From: Silurus meridionalis
Lineage: Eukaryota; Chordata; Actinopteri; Siluriformes; Siluridae
Direction of reading: 5' to 3'
DNA length: 64,000 bases
Assembly: GCF_014805685.1 (NCBI RefSeq)
Contig: NC_060911.1
Location: forward strand, 15,673,712 to 15,737,711
Both the position numbers and the translations under genes were made by a program. A model generated the notes under the pieces. The model was not told the DNA's origin. It searched no databases and saw only the letters and a program-made list of their open reading frames with translations. Shown here piece by piece: positions 1-11,395 of this stretch. Positions within the stretch are counted from its first letter, which is position 1. Every line of letters starts with the position of its first letter.

Positions 1-87
1 TTAATTAATGACAGTATGTCTTTCCAAAAATAAAGCCATTTTCACCCACGATGTCGACTGTTTACAGTCACACTTCATTAACCTTCA

Positions 88-125
<38 letters not shown>
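88..125. repeat. (GATA)n microsatellite
   Basis: About nine uninterrupted GATA units are visible. GATA arrays are common and length-polymorphic in fish genomes. Confidence 0.95.
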
Positions 126-1330
126 GCAGACAGAGAAACATCTAGAACCCTCACTCTGATTTCTGTAGGTTCCATGAGTCTGACGTGAAGCAGTGTCACG
201 GATCAGATGTGGAAAGTCTCATCTGTCGTCCTCAACTCTTCGAATATCGCTCGTTTCTCTGCAGCCGTGATGAAGAAGGTCGTTAAGGAAACATTACTTC
301 AAACTTTCTCTACCTGCTACTTTTTTTGTGGAAGCATAAAACCTAAGACGGTGAAGAAACTCATGGACTCAAACGAGACTCATTTTTGCCGTAATTGCTG
401 TTCTTCCAGGTCCGGTTTTAATGGAACACCACTGAACGTGTAAAATAGATTGGGTTTAAATGAGCACCGTGATGATAAAGAGTGAAACCCTGAGCACTCG
501 GGCTGCGCTGCACTTCCTCACCACTTATAATTATGACTATTCTTGAAGTAATGTGTAAATTGCTGAAGGATAAGGACGGTTAATTGGGTTAAGGTTCATG
601 ATGAATTCCTTTTTCATGGCTGGAGTTGCGGATGGCGGTGAGACAAATTCATCCTCCGGCTCGTGTGCTGTAGAAGGTTTTTTTTTTACCCCCAGAATCT
701 GTAAATGGTTTTTACTTTTCAGTTCACTTTTGCTCATGTAGCGCTTTCAGATTTTAGACCTTGCCCTGTTGTGAGAAATTAGAAGGCAGGAGTCCTGAGG
801 GAAAAAAGTGCTTTTGAGATATTTCACAGCAGAAATCTTGAGATGACCTTGACTGGAATCAGGAGAAGCTCCATTTAAACTTTTCTATTAATTCAGAATT
901 GGGAAAAAAAAAACTTATGTATAAAAAATACAGATGCAAAAATATAGATCTCTCAGAACCTAATGTAGGAAACATTTCCAAGTTTTAGAGATGCCAAGTT
1001 TCAATAAAACCTTCAGAAAAGGCTAAGACACCCTTGAGAACCCTAGAGAGCTTTGAAGAAGTTCTCCGAAGTGTTTAGAAACTTAACATTCCTTAAAGGT
1101 TCCTTAAATGTCTGGAAGTTCTCACCTAACACCTGCTTGGGTGTGTCTATGAAAGGGAAATCTAGTACTTTGGTTAATCTTTGGTGAAGATGAACGACAA
1201 ACTGAGGTACAATGTAGGATCCCAGAGTAGATGGAAAAGTAAGTATAGAAGCATTTGAACCAGCCACTTGATCATGTTCTTGCAGTATGTCAAATGTTTT
1301 GTGAATGTATTGGAATGCAAATTGTTTGAA
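126..1330. other. Unique sequence, no gene recognised
   Basis: Mixed-composition DNA. The short open frames on both strands have no recognisable domain and no plausible splice context. A weakly repetitive stretch near 960-1130 repeats short phrases around cct-aga-gaa words, but no period could be fixed. Confidence 0.5.
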
Positions 1331-1339
1331 TCCAGTTGG

Positions 1340-1660
1340 GTTCTTCAGCTATCCCTCTTGAGAAACACTTCCAAGATCGATGTTGAAAGATGTTCCACTA
1401 GCTTTTGGAGTGTCCTTGTGAAAATTTTGTTTATTGAACGATGTGCAGTCAGTGTTCCCATTCATCCTTTAGTTCTTCAGCTGTCCCTCTTGAGGAACAT
1501 TTCCAGGTTCTATGTGGGAAGATGTTTTACTAGATTTTGAAGCGTCCTTGTGAAGTCCTTGTGGAGATTTCGGCTCGTTCAGGGATGGATGCCTGGTGTG
1601 CAATTAGCCTTCACATTCATCCTTCAGTTCTTCCTCTTGAGAAACTCATAGAATTCAAGG
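1340..1660. repeat. Diverged tandem duplication, ~132-bp unit
   Basis: The phrase gttcttcagct-tccctcttgag followed by agatgtt-actag-tttt-agtgtccttgtgaa begins at 1340 and again at 1472. A shortened third copy starts near 1627. The spacing is 132 bp and then about 155 bp. The internal words (gatgttccactag, ttgtggagat) resemble the Tc1-like remnants elsewhere in the window, so this may be a locally duplicated transposon fragment. Confidence 0.6.
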
Positions 1661-1664
1661 TATA

Positions 1665-2566
1665 GTTTGTTCCATTCAACTGGATTTCCACAAACACACA
1701 AATCGATTTGCACTTAAATGCAAAACCGTAATCAGGTCTCCATCATGTTGTTCTTCTCTTTACCACCAACTGGATCCCCTAATCGCCTCCACTCAGTCAG
1801 AGACAGAAGCTGAATGCAGCTGAATGAAGAACACAGAAGCTGCGAGAGCTCTCCCTCAAAGTGAGAAACTTTTTCTGTTTTCCTCGTTTTATTTCACACC
1901 CTGTGGAGGTCCGAGACAGAGCGTTAATATGAACAGAACGCTCGCGGCTCCTCCTCGGTTACTGTTATGATAGCAGGAGATATATCTGCTCAGGTTTTAC
2001 ACTTCGGCTGGATGCACTCGAACTCTCTTGGCTGCCCTCTGTGCTCGTTCTGTGATTACACCATCCCACGTCCGCGCTGGCAGGAAACATGGAGAAGCTA
2101 GCGGAGCAGGCGAGCGCATGGCGTTCCGTCACGTAGCGGCCGCGGTCCAGGCTATTGATCACTAATGCAATTTAACCGAGCGTGATTTCATCAAGCAGTG
2201 AAAACAGCTAGGATAAAACTAAATGTAAAACTGAGGAGATTATTCAGGAGAGGTCTCCTGAGGGATCTCCTGAGGTAAGAGTTGCATCCATCAGCTCAGT
2301 GGTCAAACTGAAGGATTTGTTTCATTACAGCTTCACACACACAACTTTCAGTCATGACTTAATCATGAATGTTTGGTTTTGTGATTGAATATTTTCTCCC
2401 ACTTACTTTATGAAGACAGTCGGTTGTTTATCTCCTCCCAAACTACTTCCTGTTTGAAGATCTGGCTCCTTTAAAAGCATTAACTACAAGACCACAAAAT
2501 TACAGCATTGATCTTCATCGTCTAAATCCTTCAAATGAGACTCTACAGATGTTCATATAACTGAGC
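1665..2566. other. Unique sequence, no gene recognised
   Basis: No repeat, coding exon or RNA gene is evident. Around 1860-2160 the base composition rises in GC, but no CpG-island-like or promoter motif could be defended. Confidence 0.45.
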
Positions 2567-2720
2567 CAACATACATTATTTGGACATAAGTTTGTGGACA
2601 CCTGACCATTTCTGTGTACATTTTAAACATCTTTTTCCACACTGCTGTTAGAAGAAGCTCCAGTGTTCTGGGATGATGTTCCACAAGATTCTGAGGTGTG
2701 CTTGTGGAGATTTGTGTTAG
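2567..2720 (-). mobile_element. Tc1-like transposon remnant (terminal fragment)
   Basis: Shows the phrases aagtttgtggacacctgacc at the start and gatgttccacaagattct-gtggagattt further in, as seen at the same end of the other Tc1-like copies here. Only about 150 bp remains before the 15-bp minisatellite begins. The orientation is inferred from better copies at 45.9 and 50.7 kb. Confidence 0.65.
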
Positions 2721-2737
2721 TAAAATTAAGTATTTAT

Positions 2738-3836
2738 AGACAGTGTGTGTAATTACAGTGTGTACGGTTACAGTGTGTATTTACAATGTGCAGTAACAGT
2801 TTTTTAACATTGTGTATGATTACAGTGCATTCGGTTACAGTGTGTACAGTTACAATCTGTATGGTTACAGTGTGTTCGGTTACAATGTGTACAGTTACAG
2901 TGTGTACGGTTACAGTGTGTACAGTTACAGTGTGTACGGTTACAGTGTGTACGGTTACAGTGCGCTCGGTTACAGTGCGTTTGGTTACAGTGTACATGTC
3001 TACAGTGTGTTCCATTACAGTGTACATATCTACAGTGTGTTCCGTTACATTGTGTACAGTTACAGTGTGTTTGGTTACAGTGTGTTTGGTTACAGTGCGT
3101 TTGGTTACAGTGCGTTTGGTTACAGTGTACATGTCTACAGTGTGTTCTGTTACAGTGTACATATCTACAGTGTGTTCCGTTACATTGTGTACAGTTACAG
3201 TGTGTTTGGTTACAGTGTGTTTGGTTACAGTGCGTTTGGTTACAGTGTACATGTCTACAGTGTGTTCCATTACAGTGTACATATCTACAGTGTGTTCCGT
3301 TACAGTGTGTACGGTTACAGTGTGTTTGGTTACAGTGTGTTTGGTTACAGTGTGTTCGGTTACAGTGTGTTCGGTTACAGTGCGTTTGGTTACAGTGTAC
3401 ATGTCTACAGTGTGTTCCGTTACATTGTGTACAGTTACAGTGTGTTTGGTTACAGTGTGTACGGTTACAGTGCGTTCGGTTACAGTGCGTTTGGTTACAG
3501 TGTACATGTCTACAGTGTGTTCCGTTACAGTGTACATATCTACAGTGTGTTTCGTTACATTGTGTACAGTTACAGTGCGTTTGGTTACAGTGTACATGTC
3601 TACAGTGTGTTCCGTTACAGTGTACATATCTACAGTGTGTTTCGTTACATTGTGTACAGTTACAGTGCGTTTGGTTACAGTGCGTTTGGTTACAGTGTAC
3701 ATGTCTACAGTGTGTTCCGTTACAGTGTACATGTCTACAGTGTGTTCCGTTACATTGTGTACTGTTACAGTGTGTTTGGTTACAGTGCGTTTAATTACAG
3801 TGTACATGTCTACAGTGTGTTCCGTTACAGTGTGAG
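2738..3836. repeat. 15-bp minisatellite, ~1.1 kb
   Basis: About 73 units of roughly ttacagtgtgtacgg, with variants in the last bases (tttgg, ttcgg, tccg) and a recurrent block tgtacatgtctacagtgtg. The variants recur in blocks, giving a higher-order pattern of several units. Because the period is a multiple of three and units lack stops, very long open frames appear in two + frames and one - frame. These encode monotonous Tyr/Ser/Val or Thr/Val/His repeats and are not genes. Confidence 0.95.
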
Positions 3837-3839
3837 GGG

Positions 3840-4515
3840 GTAAAGTGGTAGAACAGTAAAAAATAAATAAATAAAGTGAATCAAGTTTATGAAAATAGTC
3901 GAGTGAAAGTTAGAGCGAGGGGCGGGGTTTAGTGCTCATAAGTTTCATCCGCATGTATTTGATCATAAGACGATTTGGATTCAGTGTGAGGTCACTGCCT
4001 GCTCATTTCCATCTGTTTTTTAAAGTGTAATTTATATCTAAAATGGAAATCTAAATGGAATCGAGAGCTTTTTTCAGATAAATGCCTGGTGGTAAACAGC
4101 AGCGGCGGTAATGAATAAGATGAAAACGCGTGATGTATTCAGGCTCTTACAACGAGTTTTTCTTTAAAACCTCCTCTGAGTTGTGGAGACAGAATTTTCC
4201 ATATTTCTGAGTTTTAATTAAAAGACTCAGAGCAGGAAGCTTTACGACTCTGGACGAGTTGTTTACCGAACATGAATTATGAATAAAATATCGGCTGCAG
4301 AGGAAAGCTGCTGTAATCCTTCCATAAACACATCAGGCTGCAAAAGTCCGTAAATCACCACATGAGCCCTAAATACTAAATAATGCGAACATTACATGAG
4401 TTATGAGTCGATACAGCGAAAGATAAACATGAAACACTTCATATAAATACCACTGACAGATCTGAGGTTGTGTCACTGAGGGACAAGCAGAGCAGCTTGA
4501 GTGCAGGCATGCCAT
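3840..4515. other. Unique sequence, no gene recognised
   Basis: AT-leaning unique DNA between the 15-bp minisatellite and a CA/TA/GT block. No recognisable element was seen on either strand. Confidence 0.45.
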
Positions 4516-4521
4516 GCTGCT

Positions 4522-4558
<37 letters not shown>

Positions 4559-4562
4559 AATA

Positions 4563-4606
<44 letters not shown>
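4522..4606. repeat. Compound (CA)n-(TA)n-(GT)n microsatellite
   Basis: (CA)12 runs into a short TA stretch and then, after aaataaag, into about (GT)21. CA followed by GT on one strand is an inverted repeat, so the block can fold on itself. Confidence 0.95.
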
Positions 4607-4610
<4 letters not shown>

Positions 4611-4744
4611 TATCTGGCATAGAAGAGAATATGTGGATTTCTCAGAGCTCCATAATAAGCAAAGCCCAGCTTCATCCTCAGCACTTTCTACAGAGGGATT
4701 ATCAAGAGCTTTCTAAGCTGCTGCATTCCTGCCTGGGTTGAGAA

Positions 4745-5190
4745 ATTGCATCATCACAAGACAGATCAGATTGTAAGATACTCTACAACAGGTCCAATAA
4801 CAAAACCTTACAGCGAATCCAAGGAAAAGACCCTACAGTGGATCCGATCTCAATATTCTACAGAGGATCAGATCTCCAGACCGTACAGAGGATCATCTTG
4901 TAAGATACTTTACAGCAGATCAGAACACAAGACCCTACATTGGATCAGCAAGACAATACTAAGGATCAGATCGCAAGACCCTACAGCAGATCTGATCTCA
5001 AGACCCTACAGCAGATCTGATCTCAAGACCCTACAGCAGATCTGATCTCAAGACCCTACAGCAAAACAAATCTAAAGACCCTACAGTGGATCTAATTTCA
5101 GGATCTTTCCGCATATCAGAATGCAAGACCCTACAGCAGATCTGAGCGCAGGACCCTACAGAGGATTAGATCTTAAAACCTACAGCAGAT
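4745..5190. repeat. Degenerate 25-bp minisatellite
   Basis: The unit is approximately agatctgatctc followed by aagaccctacagc. It is nearly perfect at 4980-5060 and increasingly diverged towards both edges (cagatcaga, aagacccta, cagcaga words persist). About 17-18 units are present. Short open frames here are incidental. Confidence 0.85.
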
Positions 5191-5269
5191 ACTGAAGACA
5201 GCAGTCAAGAACTTCCCTCCATCATGGACATTTGCACTACATGCTGCATTTGCAAAAGCCACCCAAATT

Positions 5270-5465
5270 GTAGCTAATCACACACACCACTCACTCACAC
5301 ACCACTCACACACACACACCACTCACACACACTTTACAATTTCCTGTTGTTTGGAAAAAGTTACAGAAGTATTCAGACCCTCATGTCTAGACTGCAACAG
5401 TTTCTTAACACAAACCATCAGACTCCTCAAGGCTAAGGGACTAACACACACATACACACACACAC
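5270..5465. repeat. CA-rich low-complexity stretches
   Basis: Irregular cacacacca-ctcacacac blocks at about 5278-5334 and a shorter one at 5443-5466. Confidence 0.8.
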
Positions 5466-5565
5466 TCTAACTAACATGTTCATTGAAGCATGTTGCACAA
5501 ACAACTGCTGCTAAACCACTAAATGTTTTGTGTCTGATGTTTCAGAGTTCTGGTGCTGGAGGAAC

Positions 5566-5569
5566 GTTG

Positions 5570-5602
<33 letters not shown>
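5566..5602. repeat. (GTT)n microsatellite
   Basis: About eleven consecutive gtt units. On the minus strand they read as poly-Asn, which is an artefact. Confidence 0.9.
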
Positions 5603-6230
5603 GTCCTGTACTGTGTGTTGTTAAAATGACAATAAAAGCCACTGGACTTGATATATAGTTGTTAAAAGGGTAAAGGTTTATGTAATGATTGCAGTCAAGG
5701 CCCACGAGCTCGTGAGTTTGAGTTCCATTAATACTGTTCCATGGTACCGTACTCCTCATTTTAAAGAAATCATGACCTGAGCTCTGAAACAGAACCGATC
5801 TAAACTGCAGCATCAACAATCAGGAGGAAGTACAGATGATATTTAGGGCTAAATTAGTCTGAGCGTCTGCAGGACCCGAGCGCGATTCATCAGATCCCGA
5901 CAGGATCCGGAACTGCATTAATTCCGCGCGACTGTTGCCAAGTGTGAACAGGTACATAAATATTTGCTGGGGTTGCCCTCATGACATTTCGTACTCCTTA
6001 AGACCAGGAACGGAGGATTTATATCACTTAATGACTCCTGCAGCAATCAGAAGTCTGCACTCAACTCGAGAGTCGCTGTAGATCTTCCTGACGCTCCTCT
6101 TCCTTCCTGGAAGTGCGAGAGTCCTGAGAAATGATCAGTAGATACAAAGAATAAATAAAGAGTCCTATTTTTGTTTCCCTGATGTCCAAAGTTTACATTA
6201 TCAGAGCGTAGATCTGAGAAGCGTCTCTGT
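5603..6230. other. Unique sequence, no gene recognised
   Basis: Nothing recognisable. Composition is balanced, without tandem structure. Confidence 0.4.
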
Positions 6231-6445
6231 AAACCCGGCTGCAGATCTGTGTGAATGCTTGCAGGAGAGAGCTATAATTAGCCCCGGTGAGTCACTAATG
6301 TAGACGTAATACCGATGATAAGGCGCTCGCCCAAGGCGTCCGGGGTGCCACGTTAACGCAGAAGTGTCATAATAACAATGTTACAGGTTAGTAAACTGTA
6401 ATTACAGTGGGAACTCCGTCATCCAGATGGAAATAGATGGCGGTT
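6231..6445. other. Candidate conserved non-coding element
   Basis: Unique, balanced-composition DNA containing gctataattagcc, gatgataaggcgctcgcc and ctgtaattacagtg words. The last includes a short palindrome with a TAAT core typical of homeodomain sites. No coding frame or repeat is apparent. The conserved-element call is inference from texture only and needs cross-species alignment. Confidence 0.25.
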
Positions 6446-7765
6446 TTTATGTGGGAGGAAACTACTTGGGGGAAATGACGTGTAGAAAGTAAAAAACAAA
6501 AGCAAAAAGGAGACTGATGTCAGGTGAATACTTCGATAAACAACAAACCAGATCCTAATCAAAGAGGCTTTTTATTTGCTGATAATAATAAAACCCACCC
6601 CATGTCCAGTCTAATCCAAACCGGCCTCGGTGCTGTTTTTGGTTTTGCGATTAATAACCGAGACTTCAATGTGAGACTCTTCGCAGATTCCCGCTGTGGC
6701 TTCGCTTTTGGTCCGCATCGTATATCAAAAATGAGGGCACTGAGAAGGCTGAATCGACTGGCTACGAGAAAAAGCGAGCACAAATCCGGCTTTTCGCTTC
6801 GTTCCCTCTGGTCCGTAACTTCCCTCCACTTCCTCGTCAAGGACACGTGTTGATTTACTCACAGCGAAATCTGAGTCCTGATCTCTTCCCCAGTCCCCAC
6901 ATTCACATGCTGTGTTTTGTAGAATATTTTCTTGACTCTGCATCAGGGCTCCTGACACCCAAATAGCTTCTGGAGGGCCGGAAAAAATACTAAAAGAAAT
7001 AAATCTGAAAGAAAATACGCATTAGAGAAACGTTTTCCTATAACGCGGCCGAACGCTGCTGCAAATCCTCCAGCGTTCCACATCAATCTTCAGGCCTGGA
7101 TACCGAGATACGCCCTCCCATCGTTTGTTTTTGTTTCTGTTTACTCGCCGGCGTGACATCCAAGAGATAGAAAATGACACCGTTTTGTTCAACCCAAGGA
7201 CACAGTAACTTTGTTTGAAAGAAACGTGGCATTGATGGGGGTGGGGTGAGGGGGGTGGGGGGCTGAAAAACAGTCTGGCTGTGTGTTTTAAAGGTGTAAA
7301 TGTGTCACTGCAGGAATCTGGAGTTTTCAATCAGCATTGAAAACCCGTTCATTTCACTCATTACTTTCTTTTTTTTACGTGTTAAATCGCTTACTGCAAC
7401 AACACATTTTTTTAAATTGATTAATCGACTGATTTATGCGCAAATTGCAAATCGATCTTTTTTATAACCCTCATTATTATTAGTAGCGTTTGTATTATTT
7501 TTAGCTTTGAATATGACATTTAATTATTAGCTGAAAAAAAGATGATGAAATGACTGAAATGTACTGTTCTTTTTTTTATCTGTATAAATACTGAAATGGT
7601 TTGGGGCTGTTGGAAACTTTGGATTCCCGCAGTGACAAATTTGCATCTAAAAATGTATAAAAATAAAACAGTAAAGCTCTCGGGCTAAATTAAAAGGCCT
7701 TTTCTTTTCAATGCCATTTGTTTTAAACAGAAATATGATTTGAGAGATTCGGTAATAATTCTGTC
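6446..7765. other. Unique sequence, no gene recognised
   Basis: Overlapping short open frames on both strands near 6524-6960 and 7022-7330 show no domain, signal peptide or codon pattern that would support a gene. A G-rich run (ggggtggggtgagggggtgg, about 7239-7261) interrupts AT-rich DNA. Confidence 0.4.
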
Positions 7766-7774
7766 CTTCTTTGT

Positions 7775-7850
7775 TTTCTCCACCAGATGTCGCCAGTGTG
7801 TCCCTCATTAGTTATTCATGGTTTCCACCTGTATCCAGTCACTCTCAGGA
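7775..7850 (+). repeat. Short interspersed repeat, copy 1 of 2
   Basis: The stretch ccaccagatgtcgccag-tgtccctcatta-ttat-catt/ggtttccacctgt-tccag recurs, well conserved, at about 8387-8442. The family is not recognised. Confidence 0.6.
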
Positions 7851-8038
7851 TAATGAAATATTTTTTTTCTATCTCAGTTTCTTGCTCGGTTCATAACCCC
7901 AGTGCAATTACTGCATTTATTTAATTCACATTCTAATAGTTTCTACAGTTCAATTCATTTCCAACGCACATTATCCAAATAAATGAGCTACGAATAAAAA
8001 TCTAAGCATCATAGATGTGAGCCAGTGGCAAGAGAAAA

Positions 8039-8320
8039 TCTCCACGAGTCAAGTCAAGGCTTTCTTGTCATTCTATATACAGTGTATTGAAGTGAAACGA
8101 AACAAGGTTTTCCCAGGACCAAGGTTCTCCTTTAAACAACATACATTAACAAAAGGAACTAATAAACTAACAACACAAAGTGCAACATTTAGTGAAACAG
8201 ACAACATGAGCACCGTTTGTATTCTCCCTTAGGACCCAGACTTCATGAAGAAGAAACTGAGAGGAACCAATTTGAAATGGGAACCCGTTCTCATCTGAGT
8301 GACACTGAATATCTCAAGAT
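8039..8320 (-). mobile_element. Non-LTR retroposon (SINE/LINE) 3' fragments
   Basis: The stretch at 8039-8100 (tcaagtcaaggctttcttgtc, gtgaaacgaaac) reads on the minus strand like the common fish retroposon ending where gaaacgaaac-type sequence precedes a short tail. At 8245-8310, cccagac-agaggaacc and acccgttctcatctgagtgacac match, on the minus strand, the better-preserved copy at 32.8 kb (cagatgaggatgaggtttcc, ggttcctctcaagg). The exact family is not determined. Confidence 0.5.
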
Positions 8321-8386
8321 TTGGGAGGTCTGGTAAGGATTCATCCTTTCTTTTGTTTCTGTTCTTGTCTTTCTTTGGTTTTGCCA

Positions 8387-8442
8387 CCAGATGTCGCCAG
8401 CGTGTCCCTCATTAATTATCCATTGTTTCCACCTGTGTCCAG
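8387..8442 (+). repeat. Short interspersed repeat, copy 2 of 2
   Basis: Matches 7775-7850 over ccagatgtcgccag-gtgtccctcattaattatccattgtttccacc with a few substitutions. The two copies lie about 600 bp apart in the same orientation. Confidence 0.6.
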
Positions 8443-8639
8443 ATATTGAAGCCTCTTCCATCTCAGTTCCTTGCATGGTTCTTCACTCTATGTGCTCTGT
8501 TATTTGCATTCCCCCCCCTGTAGCTTCTGTCTTCTATGTGGACTCACCCTTTTCAATTTGGATTTTTTGCTTGATCACGTTGTCATGGAACTTTAAACTG
8601 ATGCCTCCGATGACATTGGCAATGAAAAACTCCCTTAGA

Positions 8640-8775
8640 CTTTACAAGAACATAACCTTGAGGAACCAGACCCAAAGCATAACCTCATCTTCAGCGGAGT
8701 GTCCATGGTTGAGGTTATCACCTGTTCACAGTTGGAGACCAGAGAGTGAAACCGATGAAGGAAACTCCAGCCCCA
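8640..8775 (-). mobile_element. Non-LTR retroposon fragment
   Basis: Minus-strand reading gives gatgaggttatgctttgggt then ctggttcctcaagg, closely parallel to 32810-32845. It is a second copy in the same orientation as the one at 8.25 kb. Confidence 0.5.
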
Positions 8776-9004
8776 AACCATTGTAACAGACTGTTCATGT
8801 TGATTACAGTCCAAATCCATCCTCATGGTGGTTCACCATCCACAGAAAATTCATGGATGTTCAGGCTGTTTACATGTGGAGAAGCTCCTCAACCGCACTG
8901 CTTCTAATGAACAGGAGAGCACCGTCCAGAGGTAAGGTGTCACAATGACATCTCCTTTATCATGACAAATTGGTGAAAATCCTGCAGTTTTAAATGGTCC
9001 TTCA

Positions 9005-9046
9005 ACCTTTATGGAAGGAGTCTCCAGTTTCAGGGCTTCATTGTGT
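9005..9046. repeat. Interspersed motif, copy 1 of 3
   Basis: tttatggaaggagtctccag followed by t-tcag-gctt also occurs at about 24820-24872 and 53345-53385. It probably marks an old repeat family that I cannot name. Confidence 0.5.
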
Positions 9047-9437
9047 TGATGTTAATAGATACATGATTATTTTCTCTGGTTTGGTTTCTCATGTGGAATT
9101 AATGAACATCATCTTATGCCAATGATGATGTGAAGCCACGTGTAGCTCTGTTGGTTTACAAAGCAGGCCTCATGGTGGCGTCGCTCGGTTATGCTCCTCA
9201 TGCAGCTCGTGAAGAACCGATTATCAGTCCGTGTGCACTTTTCTCTCGAATGCCCTTCAGAGCTCTTTCTCACCTGGAGTCTAAATTTTCCTTCAGATTT
9301 CTGAGAAACATCACTAATGCGTTTCTCCTGCACTCAGGCTCCAGATCGATCCTGGAGAACCTCACTGACGTTAATCATGACTTCTATCTGCCTCTCAACT
9401 GCATGCTCCATCATGCAGAGCTGCAATTCTCTAATCA

Positions 9438-9440
<3 letters not shown>

Positions 9441-9487
<47 letters not shown>
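9441..9487. repeat. (CT)n microsatellite
   Basis: About 23 uninterrupted CT units. Confidence 0.95.
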
Positions 9488-9489
<2 letters not shown>

Positions 9490-9519
9490 GGAGAGATAAA
9501 TCCCTGTTTTTCCAAATGC

Positions 9520-9523
<4 letters not shown>

Positions 9524-9575
<52 letters not shown>
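9524..9575. repeat. (GT)n microsatellite
   Basis: About 25 GT units, 37 bp downstream of the CT array. Confidence 0.95.
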
Positions 9576-9576
<1 letters not shown>

Positions 9577-10270
9577 AAACAGTTCAACATGCCTTACAAA
9601 TACCCCTAAGCAAACAGCAACACAATCAGGAGGAATAAAACAATAACCAGCCTAATGAAGACTCAAGAAACTGTATGAAGCTGAAGTTCTTGTATAAACG
9701 TTTATTAAACTCGGAGCTCTGAGGCACTTTGTCCTGGCGAGTAACAGTAAATATTTTCATGTCTGTGTGAATCAAAGGGCAGAGAGAGAAATGTCACAAT
9801 GCCTTCGGCATTTAATCTCATTCCATTATGTGTTTGGGGTTGAGGGACTCCTGCTATGTGCTGTGCCTTTGATTCTGTTATTTTATTTATAAAAAATACC
9901 AAAAAATAATTGTTGAGAAGAAACTGACCTGTAAGTCACGAGTGGGCTGATTCTTACTTATTTCTGATCAACAAAAATGTGCTTTATGGTATATATCCCA
10001 TTTTTACGTTTGTCTAAGTGTATTGTTTTGTTTTATTGTGAATCGCCACTGGGTGTCACTAGAGCTAATTATCCGGATACACCTGTACAATTCTCCTCTC
10101 GCTGGCGCCTGGAAGCCGTTTGTGAAGTTTTAGTAGAAATCTGTAGGCGTGCATTGGGTCTACTTTGAAACGCGATGTCTGAGATGGGAACCTTCAATCA
10201 AAACAGCCTCAAAAAATAGAGAACCTGGAGGAGAAACTTCATTATGGGACACCAGAGTAATAATTGAGCA
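9576..10270. other. Unique sequence, no gene recognised
   Basis: AT-rich unique DNA. No feature could be supported. Confidence 0.4.
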
Positions 10271-10276
10271 TTTTAC

Positions 10277-10440
10277 CACGAGGTGGTATCCAAAAATTTC
10301 GACATACATTTTGGCCAGATTTGGCTCTTGTAAATTTTGCCCTCTTCCAGAAGATCAGAGAAGATGCTCGACACGCTTCGAAAAAGAAGACGTTCAGCAC
10401 ATGTTCCAGAAGAACACTGCAAGAGGGTTGCAGTGTCTTT
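10277..10440 (+). mobile_element. mariner transposon remnant fused to Tc1-like DNA
   Basis: Begins with gaggtggtatccaaaaattt, close to the terminal inverted repeat of the mariner copies at 11.4 and 50.6 kb. The + strand then encodes FWPDLALVNFALFQKI, the degraded counterpart of the YSPDLAP-D block holding the third catalytic Asp of mariner transposases. It ends abruptly where Tc1-like sequence starts at about 10440. Everything between the terminus and the third Asp block is missing. Confidence 0.7.
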
Positions 10441-10650
10441 AGTGTCTTCTGCTATAGAGCTCTAAAACCTCTTGAACACCTTTTAAGATGAACAGGAATG
10501 CCAACTGAACCCCAGCCATCTCTACAAAAATCTAGTGGAAACTCTTCCCAGAAGAGTGGAGCTCACTATAAGAGCAATTGGAGACTGTGTGTGGAATGAG
10601 ATGCTCAAAAAGAAGCACATGCTCAGGTGTCCATATACTGCGTATGGAAT
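10440..10650 (+). mobile_element. Tc1-like transposon remnant
   Basis: Contains the hallmark order ctgctatagagctct, cccagccatc, aaaatctagtgga, cttcccagaagagtggag, ttataagagcaattggagact and agatgctcaaaaagaagcac, the 3' part of the Tc1-like family seen about 15 times here. No open frame survives. Confidence 0.8.
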
Positions 10651-11390
10651 GTAATATAGCGTGTAATGATTTCCTTATAGAAACTATAGTTAATGCAGCT
10701 GAGAAACTTCCAAACATCAAGTGCACGAGAACGTCTCATTTGGTAAATACATTAGCGCTTGATTATTTTTCCTCGCAGCCTTGGAGGGAAAAGAAGGAAA
10801 TGAGGCGGTGCAATTAAAGAAATGAGAAGCAACATCTGTTCAAGCCTTTTTTAGTGGAAGATCAAGTCAAATATGGATCCAGCAGCGAAAACACATCCAC
10901 GTTCAGAAAGCAATACAGCCGGCATTTACCCCTTCAACCAGCGCTGAATTTGTTCTTCGATGCTTCCAGAAAAATGATGTTAATGCAGTTGTTGTTTGAA
11001 CAACTTTTCCTGAAATTACAGAGTAAACAGATCCTTGAGAAAGGTCTAGGACTTTCCCTGAGCAATACTATCATCTTTTGAACCATGTGCTACTCGAGTA
11101 ACAGTAAAACAGTTTCAGTACAACCTTGCCTGATGGATTCGGCCAAAGGGTCAAAGCGAGTGAAGAAACTTCTGGATTACTGTGTTGTGCTCCATTTAAC
11201 AGCAGGTAGATGTTCTTTCGAATCTTTAACTGCTAACTTCTAGTGCATATAAAGAAATGATCTGATGTCCCTTTTGCATGGTGGGATGGTTACAATCAGG
11301 GTTGGGGTTTGAACCGGGGTCGACTATGTGAGAGGCAGGAGAAGGACTACTGCAGGACCACTAGCAGTCTGGAAAAATCTTTTTATTTTA
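10651..11390. other. Unique sequence, no gene recognised
   Basis: No element recognised. Short open frames at 10578-11081 run across unrelated repeat and unique DNA. Confidence 0.4.
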
Positions 11391-11395
11391 TAGAT

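Noticed and set aside
2734..3843. Three open frames over 340 codons on both strands
   Set aside because: They are translations of a 15-bp minisatellite. Period divisible by three and a stop-free unit explain them fully.
6524..6958. Overlapping open frames on both strands
   Set aside because: No domain, no codon bias and no repeat-family support. Likely chance.
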